A DNA stretch of 64,000 nt from Ctenosaura bakeri (GCA_948474755.1 CAOLHI010000416.1:434001-498000), one strand, 5' to 3'. Numbered from the stretch's first letter, positions 1 through 13,206 are shown. The notes: generated by a model from the sequence alone, not told the origin. A program made the numbers and translations.

Positions 1-1039
1 GTATCCTTTGAAGTTCTGTGCTTCCAACCCTTACCAGTGTCATGGGAGGGAGACATCAACAAGACAAGACTGGAACCTTTCTCACTATCTGCATATAGAG
101 GGAGTTGTGATGCTGAACAGCATTGAAATATATATTTGCTTTACTTGCTCTAGTAAAGCAGAGTTGGGGCAAACACACAAACCTATGTTAAAAAAAAACA
201 CATTCAGTTTTGCCTGGATTTATTTCTGATGTAACACTGGGCAAAGTGTAGCATTGGGGCTGTATGTAGGACTCCCTTTGCAGCTCCCAAACTTCTCTGG
301 ACTCCATGAAACATCCTTTTCTTGGACCAAAAGAGAGGATCCATCAATTTATCTCTCAAGTAGGTTGGCCAGTTCCCCTGTATTGTTTAAAATCAACTGC
401 TTCCACTTTTTTTTCTAAACTAGAAGTGAGCTTCTGACCTTTTCCTGTGGAGGAATTTGTTTTCTGACTGTATGCAGTGCCTGGAAGGTGCCAAGGGCAG
501 AAAAGTACCCCCAAGTCTCCCACAATTGCCCATTCCTGTTCTAATGTATGCATTTTTGCATTCACTTTCCTTTGATGCACACATTTTTGTTTAGTCCTCT
601 TTAGCGAGAGAATAGCAAAAATAATAAAATTAAAAAAAATAGTTTGGGAATTACAACTTTAATTCAGATTTTAATGCAAACCAGTATAATAAATTTGTCC
701 CATATGCATAGTTGGTATAGTAACATACACTAAAAGTTTTTTTTATAATTGTGAGTATATATTTATAATAAAACAGATGAATAAATATATTTGGAACAAT
801 TCTAATGCTGAATTTATCCATAGCATGATATCCCCATCTACCTATCATAAGGTCATAAGATTTTCCCATCCCCTCACCTTTCACCCACTTGCACTAAAGG
901 AATTGTATTTTTGGAAATTATTTACCTTAATGGGTGACTTTATAATTTTTATGAGGAATATGTAACTTTGTAGATTTCGTTCCTACTAATACGGAGCGGA
1001 TTATAAGAGTCCAAATGTAAGATCCAAAGCTCCAGAAAG

Positions 1040-1142
1040 GGTACTCTTTTGATTATAGCTCCCAGAATTCCTCATTTAGCATCAATACTGGACATAATGG
1101 TTGGGAGATTACAGGAGATATAGTTGGAAAAAGTAACTTTCC
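1040..1142. repeat. Short palindromic repeat (MITE-like)
   Basis: The left arm contains tatagctcccagaattcc and the right arm its diverged complement (ggttgggag...tatagttgg), making a fold-back unit of about 100 bp. The same 'ctcccagaat/attctggga' core recurs at 2150, 12004, 34094 and 61975, so it is one interspersed family. No target duplication could be defined, so the superfamily is open. Confidence 0.5.
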
Positions 1143-2149
1143 CAGGACCTGCTAAGAACTGCCTGGCTGGCTCTGGTTGAAGGTACACATAATCCAGCAA
1201 CAAGGAAGGAAGGGAGGAGGGAGGGAGGGGACTTTATAACTAATGTACTGATGATAGGCAAGTGTGGCAGGGATGTGGATCTGTGTTCACTCACCCACAC
1301 AATCATAGTGGGCCACAGTGTCCCATTTTTGGCCCAAAATTCACTGAAAACCACAGTGGGAAGTAATTCTTTATTTTCATTTTCTAGGGTGTTGTCTTTT
1401 CAGTGAATTGGGTGAAGATTTAAACTGCCTTCCTGGAGACATTTTTTTCAGTTTTCAGTAGCATAAAATATTAAATCTTTTGGAGGCTCAGGAAGCTGTT
1501 GTGGGGCAGAGGGGACTTTGGAGGCCACAAAAAAGGAGTTGAGGCCACCCACGGGCTACACATTTCCCACTGCTGATTTAAAGAGACAAGAGAAGGGGAG
1601 CTAAGGAAAACTGTAGAGAAGAGAAAATGTAGGGAAGACATTCGTATCCTATTTGGACAGGCTGATCTTCCTTTGCTGGTGTTCTTGCTTGACTAGCAAC
1701 AGGGAGCTGTGGTCCTTTGGCTGCTGGACTTGCATATGTTATTCAGAGCAATAGTTAGAGCACTTACTTACTTGTCCTGTAACCCATTGCCACTCACAAT
1801 TGTGGCCACTGGATTGATGATGGTCCCCGAGTCAGTGGCTGCTGGTATCTCTGGCAAGTATCCAGAAAAGAAAGAAATGGTTGTACCCAATGGGCATAAA
1901 TATCGTGCTGGTCCCTGGCACATTGGAGAAAAAAAATGCCAGTCCTCTACTTCACACAGGCTGAGAAGCACTGTTTTAACCAAAGGATGGGGCCAAATTG
2001 ATCTCCCGTTGGTCTTGATGTTAGTTCTGGATGACTGAGAGTACAGCCCTTAGTATCGCTGGGCCCCTAGCCAAAGACAGAAGCTGAGGTCTGCATCCCT
2101 TATTGAAACAGTAGCCCAAATGATGCATCTGGATTGAAGTTTGGGGAAA

Positions 2150-2270
2150 AATACTTTTTGGAACTATAACCTTAAATCCCAGAATTATCTCACCATCATG
2201 ATTGCCAGAACTCCTAATGACCATGTTGGTTGGAGGATTCTGGGAGTTGCAGTCCCCCCAAAAAGTAAAA
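2150..2270. repeat. Short palindromic repeat (MITE-like), second copy
   Basis: The arms atactttttggaactataa...cccagaatt and gattctgggagttgcagt...ccaaaaagta are imperfect complements around a short loop. It belongs to the same fold-back family as 1040-1142. Confidence 0.55.
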
Positions 2271-3155
2271 TGTTTCACCTTGGAGAAACATGGAGAAATG
2301 AGCAGGAGAGCAAGGTTAATGCTTACAAGGCACCTGACATAGATTCTTCCTTCCGGAGTGCCAGCCACTAAGCCCCAATCCTTATCATCCCTCCTTCTTT
2401 GTTGGGTTTTGCTGTATCATCAAGTCACTGATTATGTTTGCACCAATTCTGAATAACTTTTCAAGACTGCAATTCTTCATAGGAATTAAATTTGCTCTTT
2501 GGGTTTAAACATTTATATCTGTGTGTACTTGCTGAGCATATAGCCAATAAATCATACTATCTATCATGTCTTTGTCACCACCCTAGATGTAGAAGATCCT
2601 CAGAGAATAGAGTTCTAACATAAAAGGTCATTTTGAAAGTTGACTGGGGGACTAGTAAAAAAGCATGTAGTTATTCCCTTTGAAGTGGCCAAGTTGTCAT
2701 TGTCCTTTGCTATGCAAGACAAAGTGTTGATATATCCCTTGAAGTTTACATAAATATGGGCTGCCCCTAAATGAAGTTAACAAGGAGGCTAATTTTATGT
2801 GCAGACAAATCTGACTCCTTGTCTGTAGTTTGAACCCTGGTAGATATATTGCTGTTTATTTAACAAAACCTGGTTATTTTCCAAGAACCTGACAATGTTC
2901 TCAGAACGAATTGAAAAGTTCTTTTTTCACTGACGTAAGATAGCGATGTCCAAAAATTTCATTTTTCATTAGCCTTTTCCCACTTCAGGACTAATATGAA
3001 GGTTGGAATGCAGTTATCTTTCAAGTTTAGGGCTTCCCAAAATTTTACGTTGCTCATAAAGGGACAAAATAGATTGGTATAACAAAATGTCATAGTAGGA
3101 TAAAATACATACACCAATTGGTACCCCATGAAGTAATATGGTTAAAAAAAAAAGA

Positions 3156-3350
3156 GGTAGCGTGGTGTCACTTCATTGAACTACAACTCTTGAGTCAGGG
3201 ATTCAAAAACCTGCTCAGTCAGGGAAATCCTATGGGTGACCTTTGACAGGTCACACTTTCTCAGCCTCAGAAGAAGGCAAAGGCAAACTCTCTTTTGAAG
3301 AAATCTTGCCAAGTAAACCCCATGATAGGATCCCTTTAAGGTTATGTTGA
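3156..3350 (+). repeat. tRNA-derived SINE, diverged copy
   Basis: The body contains gggtgacctttgacaggtcac, ctcagcctcagaagaagg and cttgccaagtaaaccccatg. These match the better preserved copies at 34735-34932 and 51560-51730. The 3' end has decayed. The family has a tRNA-like head and a tail ending gacttgaaggcacacaacaa in the best copy. Confidence 0.6.
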
Positions 3351-3552
3351 AAACAACATAATGGCAACAGTGTGAAATTTTGGGCAGCGTTCTGCTGCAC
3401 TTCCACTATCTTGTTTGAAGTAATACATCTTTGAGAACCAAATGTTACGGGGTGGTGGGGTGGAGAGACACAGAAAAGATCTGTCCAGAGTGTCACATGG
3501 CTTACTTGTGAAAATTGGTTGGAAACATGACTTTAGGAGTTCTACAATCTGT

Positions 3553-3762
3553 TGCACACTACACAATTATAGCACTTCTATGCTAGTGTGATAGCTGTGG
3601 CTCCATGCTGTGGAAACTTGAGATTTGTAGTTATGATGATATTTAGAATTCTCTGCAAGATTGCTCTAGTCATTGGCCAAATGACAAATCCCGGCATTCC
3701 TTGGTATACAGCCATGGCAGTTAAAGTGATATTGAAGTGCTGTAATTGTGAAGTGTGAAAGG
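3553..3762. mobile_element. Palindromic MITE (GGGCCTTTC family)
   Basis: Left terminus cacactacacaattatagc and right terminus gctgtaattgtgaagtgtg are inverted repeats. Internal segments (gatttgtag, aattctctgc, atggcagttaaagtg) match the copies at 23085, 32879 and 58520. It is non-autonomous with no coding capacity. The superfamily inference (PIF/Harbinger) comes from the 3-bp duplications at 23085 and 58520, not from this copy. Confidence 0.6.
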
Positions 3763-6689
3763 GACTGCAGTGCACATTTTTTTTCCAAACTTTGTTTAGA
3801 AATATTGTTCTCATGTGTGGTACCAAGTTTCACTGTCCTGCAACAGGATCAGAAGGGCTTAATATACACTTCTTGTACTTCCTCTAAACTGAGCCGTCCT
3901 GCTGACATACAGAATGTATCTCTTCTGCTTCTCTGCATCACAGATTATGAAAAAATAACATGACACTTTGTGTGCGCGCACATGCGTGCATGCAAGCATG
4001 TGCATGTTCCATGCACACACTACACTGGCTCCCTGGCAAAAATCAATTGATTGTTGGGATTGTAAAAAATAAAATTTGCATTACAAGTGGCTCAGACTTC
4101 GATGTTGTTTACCACTTTTGGTTAACGATGTCAGAGAATGCCTTACATTTTAAATCTAATTTTGCAACAAAAGGTAACTTTGAGGAAATAAACTGTCCCC
4201 TCCTAGCGCATGAGAGTTAAAGTTGATGATTTCATCTTGTTTAAATTGAAAAGATCTTTTGCACTTGTTAAGATATTTTGTGGGAGGAAAGGGAGTTAAG
4301 ATGCCTGTTGTATTGAGGTGATCCTTCTGACAGAAGGTTTCAGAAGTACTATTTCCCTGTGTCTCTGGATTTCTTCTCAAAAATAGTCCCAATTTATTAC
4401 CTTTCTTGAAGGAACTTCTTCTGTAATTAACATTGCTAATTATAGTAAATCATAATAATCTGCACTCCGACTGAATTCTCAGAGTGCCCATATTTATCCA
4501 GATGAATAGGGACCACCCACAAATGAGAGGAAGGTGTGTCAGAGATAACCCTGAGATATGCAGAAGTAAAAAATATCTAGCGGGAGGAAAACTCCAAGGA
4601 AGGTTTTAAAAGCCCCCAAGTGAATATGAACAGACTGCATGTACATGGCTCCTTTTGCTCTGAAACAGTTGTTCTGGAGTCATGGAAGGGTGGGAAATTG
4701 AGAAATGTGTTCCATTCCTCCTATGTGTCATGAATTAGGGTGACCTTTGAAGTAGAAATCTTCAGCTACTTTCCCCAAAGGGAACCATTTTTTTCTCATT
4801 GTAGGATAAAAGGCGGGGGGGAGAGCAGAGGATTTAGCTACATCTGAGATCCTCTTCCTCTTGTTTTTCCATGATACCTCAGTAGGTACTTTTTCCCCTC
4901 TAGGACACCATCCCTTCCCAGCTGGAGGAAAGTCAAGAGAAAGCTAGAACTGATTCTCAGTCTTACAAGCAGTGGGAACCTTTCCTCCCCTTACAGCTAA
5001 AAGGGTCATGGCTGGTATGACTATAGCACTGCCCTAGTGGAGAAAATCCAGCCTTATTATGATCCACCAACATGTCCATTCACTTATTCAGGATAGCCTG
5101 CAAAGCCTTGGCAGCAGCGATACACAGCCTCTTCAGCCTTGAGGAACAGCCTGAAGTCAAATGTGCATGCCTATATACGCATGTGTGTGCGCATGCACAT
5201 GGGAGAGGCTGTGTAGGACTGTGGTGTAGAAGCAGAGTTCCCAGGTGCTCTGGAGTTACTTGAGAGAGCTGAGGTCTTAAGATCCTTCTTTGCTGTCTCA
5301 ACATCCCTCCTGAATGCTATTCCTGTTGCCCGTGGAAGCAGCAGCCCCAATCACCTGTGGGGTAGCAGGGGTAGAATCCGTGGTTTAGGATGTCTTAGAG
5401 GATCACTCTAATGCCCTGCAGGCCACACTGTTGCTTTAGAGTCCAAAACAGATTTTTCTGATGCTTAGTATGGACAGCAGAAAAGATGGGAAGAAACCTT
5501 AACCCCTTTCTAACTTCAAAAATACCTACACTGTTCATCCTGGATAGCTTATTTACAACTAGGCAAGATGAGTTATGACGTACGATGCTGTTTTTTATTT
5601 GAGACATAAATTAAAAAGCAGCATTTTTATAATAAAACAGAACGGTCTGCAATTTCTATTCTCTACACAGTAATATCTTGTTTTATTACATGCTGGCTTT
5701 TTATTGAGCTCTGGTTTCTTATTTCAAGCTGATATTGTTTGAGGCTTTGCGTGATCCTTGGTAGTTTTTTACTCTGCTGTTGAAAGCTAGTTGGAAGCTG
5801 TAGAATCTGCCCTTGCTTTATGTGGAGGGATTTTATCAACTTTTTATCGAGTGGAAAGCTTAAGTGGAAATGATTTCAGTGTGATTTGGACAGTTTACAG
5901 TCCAGATTGATCCTTTCTTTATGTTTTTGAGAATGTGTGCTCTTTTCAAGATTCTTGTAAGGTCAAAGGCAGAATGCTAGAAATTGTGGCCAGACATGTT
6001 AACCTGAAGTTAAGTGTATTTCCTCTGTCTGCTTTGCAAACTTCTATTTTGGATAATGGGAAAGACAGGTGGATTTCCTCATGTGGTGGCCCCATATATA
6101 TAAAAACATGTGTATTGGTAGCAGCAGTCCTTTCCCTCTGCAGAATATCCACTCATTGCTAAGCTACCTGCCTTTTCATGCATGGACACATGAATCTTCT
6201 CCACATCAGTATAAATTTTTTTACTCTGTCTCTGGGAGCATGCAGAAGGGAAAGATAAAAATCCTGAAAATGAATAAACGCTTATCAAAATGTTATTAGC
6301 CATGGAGCTGAACATGATTTAGAGCAAGGCAATGACACTTAGCAAATACATAACCTAATTTGACTTTATAGGAGAACTCAGTAGCCAGGTAGACACAATG
6401 CCTGTTTCCTTTCATGTGTTCACCCTGCTCACCTATAAAGTGAGGAGTGGGTAAGAAAGAGTGTAAAAGCACCAACGGGAGATGCCAAAACCTTCGAGGG
6501 GCTGAACTTGGGGCCTTCTGCATTACTACCCTTTGGTATTTGCTCTAGCTACTACACCTTAGGGATTTAAATATGGAACTATTTCATCCTGGCAAGTGAA
6601 AAGAAATAATTTCCACAATTTTTTCTCCTGTTTCAGAAAAAATGAATATTACTGTTCCGTTTTTGCCTGGTGTTTCCACACGCTGAAAT
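3763..6689. other. Non-coding stretch, nothing recognised
   Basis: AT-rich DNA with no supported gene. It has a purine/pyrimidine alternating patch near 3970-4020 (gtgcgcgcacatgcgtgcatgc) and another near 5165-5205 (cgcatgtgtgtgcgcatgc). Both could adopt Z-DNA-like structure. The rest shows no repeat that I can name. Confidence 0.5.
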
Positions 6690-7340
6690 GTTTTGGAAAA
6701 TATTCTGCACATAAATATGTGTGTGGGGTTTGCATATGAATCATGCATAGTTGCAAAAAAACAAAACAAAAGGACCCCACACACTTTCCAGAAAGCTGCA
6801 TGTGGTTTTATCTGTGTGTGTGTGTGTGTGTGTGTGTAAAATGCCTGTTTTATGTGGAGAAAACAGCAAACCTGCACACACACAAAAAATGGCTAATTTT
6901 TTGACACCATACTGCTGGGGTTTTTTTTGTGCAAGATTTTTTAACACAAAACCCAGCAATCTTGCTCACACACACACACAAAACTATGTGGCTTTCTTTT
7001 CTGTCCAATAGTTCTGTCTGTTTGCACAAAACCAGCAATATTGCAGGAAAAAAATGTATTCTTGTATAAAAAAATTCTTGTATTAAAAAAAGTCTTGCAC
7101 AAACATTTGTACACAAAAAAATTCTTCAACCCCGCCCTTTCCCACATTCTTGTTCACATTGATATTTAAGTATGTGGAAGACTGCTGTTTTAAGCACAGA
7201 AAACAGCAACTGTGCACACACAGAAATTTACATGGCTATCTGGAAACAGCTTTTTGCACACAGTATGTTGTTTACACAAAACGCCACAGTCATTTCCCAG
7301 AAAACCCACATGTATTTGTATGCAGAATAACTTCATGAAA
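6690..7340. repeat. Degenerate tandem array rich in CACACAAAA and GCACAAAACC-like units
   Basis: A (TG)n run at 6812-6838 is embedded in a block where variants of gcacaaaaccagcaat, ctcacacacacacaaaa and acagcaa recur at irregular spacing of tens of bases. Examples are near 6860, 6945, 7025, 7205 and 7275. Polymorphic A or T runs separate the units. It looks like an old minisatellite grown from a CA microsatellite. Short frames on both strands are by-products of the low complexity. Confidence 0.5.
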
Positions 7341-8117
7341 AATCTAGGGATGTGTGAGTACTGGGTGAATACAGTGCAAAATTCTCACCATTTCATTGTG
7401 GAGAAGTTTCATTGTAGAAGATACTCAAAAGGAGCTTTACCATGACAAATGTTAGCTATGGTGCTATTGCTGTTGTCTCTTGAGAGATTCTCAGCCAGTA
7501 ACATCTCCCACTATTGCGGTGGCCCAATAGCCGTTTGGCAGTTTAAGTCCGGCTGCTCAGCAAAAGGACATGGGATACCCTACCAGCAGCATTGCTGCAA
7601 TCAGCATAGTCTCTTGCCCTACAGGAGTGCACTGTCCCACCACCACAGAAACTTAGTGCCATTACAAAGATGAAAATGATGTCCTGGCAAAGATCTTGAG
7701 TGTTTTCCTTTCCATTTCTGCTTGCAAAGACTCTAGTGACCTTCATATATGCTGGAATAGAAACTCTCCTTATATCCAGGCAGCACACAATTTGGGGATA
7801 CTAATGTGGGGAGCTGACAAACAACACCACTGGTTCTGCAGAAAGTCTCTTACTGAATGTTTTCTTTCACTCCATCCTTTATATTGAAAGCTTTCCTGTC
7901 AGTTTGCAAAACACCTTCAGTTTCTTCAGAACTTCCAGCTTGGAAAAAAGCCATCAGCTATGCTTCAACACATAGAGTAAGGGAAACCTCTGCATGCTTC
8001 AAAATTTAGGGAGATGGAGGGGTTGGCAATGACTAGCAATGAGTGGTACTTAGAGCACTGAATTGCTACATGGGAGCCTACATCACTTGCCAAGTTGCCA
8101 GGAACATTTTGCATGGT
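7341..8117. other. Non-coding stretch, nothing recognised
   Basis: No domain-bearing frame, repeat end or RNA gene was recognised in this interval. Confidence 0.4.
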
Positions 8118-8312
8118 CCTATACCAGGTCAGACCATTTGTCCAACCATCCCAGTATTGTCTGGTCTAGTTACCAGTAACTCTCCTTTGTCTCAGCAAGA
8201 AAAATGCTCTTTTCCTTTAACCTGATACTGATGTTTTAAGCAGAGGTGCCATGGATTGAACCTGGGATCTCCTGCATGTGAAGAACACACCCTGTCATTG
8301 AATTATGGCTAA
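8118..8312 (-). repeat. tRNA-derived SINE (tRNA-Ala-like head), minus orientation
   Basis: Read on the minus strand, the head carries a tRNA-like region. On the plus strand this is seen as attgaacctgggatctcctgc followed by the complement of a SINE A box. The tail gives the complement of ccaggtcagaccatttgtcc and cagtattgtct. The same arrangement, also on the minus strand, is at 38948-39110, 49785-49975 and 58810-59005. The copy is well diverged. Confidence 0.6.
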
Positions 8313-9381
8313 TTCCCTAAGGAGTGTTTCTGCCCAATTTTGAACTGGAATTTCATCATGAATGAGATGAAGGTGATCACCACAGAAACAGTCTTTTGTT
8401 CACATGGTCCCCTTTCAAGGTGGATTCTCATGTGAAATTACTGGTAATTTTGTGACAAGTATTTGAGGAAGTTTAAGACCTAGACTTCCCTCCTATAATG
8501 CTAAATATATAAAGGATTTGTTAGGTTCTTTAAAAATAGTAATCTCCCGCTTCCTGCAAACTAATCTCAGCCTTAACGTTAAGAGTGTCTGCTACAGATC
8601 TATAATTATCGCTGTCTTTTTGACATCTGTGGGAAACCATGGCCTTCCTTGTTTCAGCTGATGAACCAGTAAATGCATAATTTTAATGATAACCAAAATG
8701 TTTTAACAAATGCTGCAACATGTGATTCTGGTAAGCACATTAAAAATAGATTTATAAATATATGCTAGATAACTTTTAACCAGTCCTCCTTATGTCACTG
8801 TAATGGTCTTGTAGTTGAGACCAAGTCCTCCCAACTATTCAAGCACTGAAAGAAACATACCTGTATCTCTCCCATATCACCACAGTGCCTCATCCCTCAC
8901 TGAAGTGAATAGGGTCCCACTGAGGTGGGATCTAAAGAATGATATGGCTAGTTCTGCAGGAAATCTTGGCATTTATAAAATAGCAGACGGCCATAGTGCC
9001 ACGTCTAAAACACAGGTTTTGGACAGCAGACTCTGATATGAGAGTTTGGCCTTTGAGAGCAAAGCAAACATAAAAATAAAAGTAAAATAGTCCCACCATA
9101 GATTCCTTTAGAACATCATTGCTTTACTTCGCTTGTAAGAACAAAACATTTCTTGTGTCATTCCCCTTGCCACCATCCCATCTTTAACTTCTGCATCTAC
9201 ATACCTCATGCATTAAAATTGGGTACATCCTACAAGTAGTCTGCCTACCTACACTATTGAATACACAGCTCTGGATGTAGCCTGCCTTAGACCTGTGGAT
9301 ACATCATCATTGTAATAGTTGTACATTTGCCCTACTGACTTCTTTCATTAAATGCAAATGTCTTCATGCGTATGGTCTCTG

Positions 9382-9443
<62 letters not shown>

Positions 9444-12003
9444 AGAACTCTGTACTGGGGACCTGCTTCAGGAATTCTCCTGGGTTTCAGGAACAGCTTG
9501 CTGGGCAGCAACGTGGGAGGCTGCTTTCCAAAGGAGATCTTGAGTAAGCAGAGCTCTTCATGTAACCTGTCGGATTGCAACCACATGCTGTAATTTATCT
9601 TCAGCAAAGAAACTTGACATGATTCGGTTTTCACCAGAGAACTGCGTGGTCTAAAAATAACCTTCCTGTTCCCCCTTGCACCAAGAAAAAAAAAGACCTT
9701 AAGTTGATTTCTAACTAACTTCTGAATGTCATTTTCATCAGAGCCCTTTCTTATAGTCCTAGTATGAGATTTAGCCTACTGTTTGCTTTAAGCAGAGAAA
9801 AAGTATGCAAGGCTTAACAGTAATGAGCCTGAATATAAACTGGATTGAACAAATGGATGCAAAATAATATTGGTGAATGAACCTTCTTTTTTTATTTCTG
9901 TGTTATATAGAAGATCTAATACATGTTTGGAAGTAATTTTACCCTTAACACATGAATTCCTGACAGTTTCAATTCCTCAGACTTATTAATCAGTGGAGTT
10001 GGCTCCAGAGCAATTTTACGGGACTTACCTACTCATCAAAAATTTATTATCAGATAAATCAAAGAAGCAAGTAGCATCTTGATAGAGGAACAAAGTGGCC
10101 TGGAAAGGACCATTTAGGACTGTTTTAGTCATACATTGTATTTAATGTTGTCGTTGGAAGCTTTGTTTAAATATGTTCTTGAAAATGATCATGGTGGCAA
10201 AATAGGTTTGTAAAGAAAATGCTGCAAAAAATCAGTCCACACATCCAGTCCGGTGTACCAGCAAGGGCTCTAAAATGCACATGAAACTCCAGAAGTCTGA
10301 CTCATTGTTGAGCATGCAGTGTATGCAATGTCATCATCCTTGGTATCTCATCCAGGATGATCCTTTGTGTTCAGTGGACACCCTTGCTTAAATGGAGTTC
10401 CATTCCCCAAGTGAGCTCTAGTAACGGAAAGAAGTCTTCACATGCTGTGAGGATTTCTCTTGTTGACAACTGAGTAGAGAACTAGGCATAGACTATGCTA
10501 AAGACCATGGAGTTACTAAAGTTGAGCTGTCTTTTATGAAATAGAAGCTTCTGGGTATAAATGTTGATATGATAATAGACTGGTTAACCCACAAAAGTGA
10601 AACGGAAGATCAATAATCCACAATTTATTTTTCTTGTTTTCTTTTCTTCTGTCTTCTATCTTTTTTTCCTTAAAAATCACAGACTTTTGACAAAATACTA
10701 TTTTCATATTTATGCATAGTTTTATTTATTGTATGGAAAGTTAAAGCTTATAGTGTATTAAGACAATAACTGTATAAGAGAATTAAATATTACCCTGATT
10801 AATACTTTCAAGATGTGACATCGAGGAGGGGAATCATAGTGTCATTTGATTCCTTCATGTTTGTCATATGCTATACCACTGATGTTATATTTGTAATGTT
10901 GTCTATTGTGTAATGGAGTGCATATGAAGAAGACAGTTGTACACTATCTTATGTGCAGATAAATTCAATAAAGGTTAGATAATAAACAGAGTTCCATTCG
11001 TATATAGGATTTCATCTAAAGTTTGGATGCCACTAAGCTTTTACATGCCTTAGTATTCCAATTTCTATGTTTGGGTGTGAAATTTGAACAGTGAGGAAAG
11101 ATGACATGAAGAACATCAATTAATTTGAACTGTGATAGTGGAGGAAAGTTCTGCAGATAACATGGACCACTAGAAAGACAAATAAATGGGTCCAAGGGCA
11201 ACTCAAACATCAACTTTCACTAAAAGGCAAGATCTGATGCTATTGTACTTTGGAGATATCATGAGATGTGGAACTCAGTGAACAAAATGTCAATACTTGG
11301 TAAAGTAGGAGGCAGTAGGAGAAAAAGAAGGTTATACTACAAATGGAATGATTCAATCAAGTCACAGCTCTGAGTTTGCAAGACCTGAGCAGGGTTGTTA
11401 ATGACAGAGTCTCTTGGATGTCTCTCATTTACAGGTTTACCAAAAGTTGAGGTCAACTTGATGGCAAGCAACAAAAACAAGCTTTTAAAGCAAGGATGGG
11501 GATTGTGTAGGCCTCCAGTTAACATGGGACTGCATCTCTTTTCACCCTTCACCATTGGTTATGGTGGTAGGGCTGATGGGGGTTGCAGATCAGCAACATT
11601 AGGGAGAACCACTTATTCCCTGCCACCCCTGTTGTAGAAACTGATCTTGCCCAGCTGGCATCTTACATTTCATTACATTACATACATAATGCTGAACCCA
11701 GGAGAATAGGATGGAAGCTGAGCACTGCTTTTGTAATCCTCTGCCGTCACACCCATGAGCTTAAGTTATAATGATGTAAACTATATCAGCATACTGTCAT
11801 AACCATTCCATCTGCAAAATGTGAAGCTCTGCTAGCTTAAAGTATTTAGTGTCAATCCTCTTCTCTAGCCAACCTAACTTGAATTGCTCTGTCAATATTA
11901 CAGTAGACGTAGAAGTTTAATGAGCATAAACCAATGATTTAAAAGTGATATTGTGGTACAGTAGGTAAACTGACCTGGTGCAGAATTGGGAAAATAAATA
12001 TTG
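8313..12003. other. Non-coding stretch with one compound microsatellite
   Basis: No gene is supported. Apart from the CT/CA repeat at 9382-9441 the interval is unremarkable AT-rich DNA. Short frames around 9332-9634 are products of the microsatellite. Confidence 0.5.
9382..9441. repeat. Compound microsatellite (CT)n(CA)n
   Basis: About 30 bases of CT followed directly by about 30 bases of CA, nearly uninterrupted. Confidence 0.95.
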
Positions 12004-12080
12004 GGGCTAAAATCCCAGAATCCTCCAGCTAGTATAGCCAAAAGCCATATGCACTGGAGAATTCTGGGACTTGTAGCTTA
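12004..12080. repeat. Short palindromic repeat (MITE-like)
   Basis: Arms gctaaaatcccagaatcctcc and agaattctgggacttgtagc are imperfect inverted repeats of the same family as 1040-1142. Confidence 0.5.
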
Positions 12081-12473
12081 CACAGGAATTTTCTAAAGCT
12101 TTTCCTGGTATTTTTAGGACAGTTCCTCTCTCATTTACCTTAAAACGTAAGATAACGTAGAACTAGTGATGGTGTTTTGGTTTGTCACTGAAGACTTTTA
12201 ATGTCAAAGTCAATGATCCATCCTCGACCCTCTTCTGAACAATGCACGCTACTCACTGAAGTAGTAGTGTGTAACCTCTAGTGTGTAACCTCTCCTCACA
12301 TGCCAGACAATTCTCCCGGATGGCAGTCCTTTACAGAACTTACTCCTGTGAAGAGGAAGGGTCCACTGCCGAGGAGAAATTGCACCACAGTAGTGAAGGG
12401 CTCATTTTACAGGTCTGGACACCTGCAGATCATTTTTTGCTTTCAAGAAATATGAGGAATGGACTTCCTAGGA

Positions 12474-13206
12474 CAGTGGTTCTCAACCTGTGGGTTGCGA
12501 CCTCTTTGGGGGTCGAACAACCCTTTCACAGGGGTCGCCTAAGACCATCAGAAAATACGTATTCCCGATGGTCTTAGGCTCCATTCCCTCTTCGGTGGTG
12601 GTGCGCAAGCCACACGCTCACGTCATCCTGCCCCCTTTGGCGGGAGCGAGTGTGGCCACAGTGTCGCCACAGCAGGAGTGGTGGTGCGCAAGCGTGAGCC
12701 ATGCACTCACATCCTCCTGCCCCCATTCAGAAGGGACTGAAATCACTCCCCTTCTCCACTACCGAGAGAACCTCCCGTCTGACGGGCCAGCTTGGGGGGG
12801 CGGCAGCAGCACGGGGGGCAGACCCCCTCCTCACCACAGCCCCTGCCCCACTCGCCATGGAGGGGGCACTGTGGAAGGGCCAGGGGGCCGCAAGGCAGTG
12901 CTTTTCCGGGGGCGCAAGCTGCGCCCAGCACAAAAGACAAAGGCGCTGGGATTCCTCCCCCCCCCAGCCAGGGTCGACATTCTGGAAACTTTTCCCACAC
13001 TGCCTCCCCAGTGGAAATGAGAGCGAAGCAGAAGCAGGGCCCGGGGGGTGTTCTCGGAATTTTTTCCCGGGGGAGACGTGTAGCTCTTCTTTCTCTCCCT
13101 GCACACCCCCCGGGGGGGCATTGTAAATAATTTTATGATTGGGGGTCACCACAACATGAGGAACTGTATTAAAGGGTCGCAGCATTAGGAAGGTTGAGAA
13201 CCACTG
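12474..13206 (+). mobile_element. SPIN-type hAT non-autonomous element with GC-rich chimeric interior
   Basis: The ends are inverted repeats (cagtggttctcaacctgtgg at the left, ggttgagaaccactg at the right). They are flanked by a perfect 8-bp duplication, TCCTAGGA, at 12466-12473 and 13207-13214, as expected for hAT. About 87 bp at the left and 86 bp at the right match what I recall of SPIN (Space Invaders) non-autonomous elements: gggtcgcctaagaccatc, and ggggtcaccacaacatgagg...aaagggtcgc. SPIN is known from Anolis and several mammals and frogs through horizontal transfer. The roughly 540 bp between these ends is GC-rich and CpG-rich and is not the short AT-rich SPIN interior. A perfect 12-bp inverted pair at 12538-12549 and 12567-12578 marks the left junction. 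Frames of up to 197 codons inside follow from the GC content; no domain is seen. Confidence 0.88.

Larger units (their letters stand above)
1..3155. other. Non-coding stretch with small palindromic repeats
   Basis: No convincing exon or long coding frame is visible; short open frames here lack recognisable domains. It holds two small inverted repeats listed separately (1040-1142 and 2150-2270). A segment near 1480-1560 (gaggccac/ttggaggccac) resembles the hAT-like insert at 52874-53156 but is too short to delimit. There is a G/A-rich run near 1205-1230. Nothing else is supported. Confidence 0.6.

Noticed and set aside
6584..7147. Small Cys-rich peptides on the minus strand
   Set aside because: VCVCVC-type runs come from the TG/CA tracts in the degenerate tandem array.
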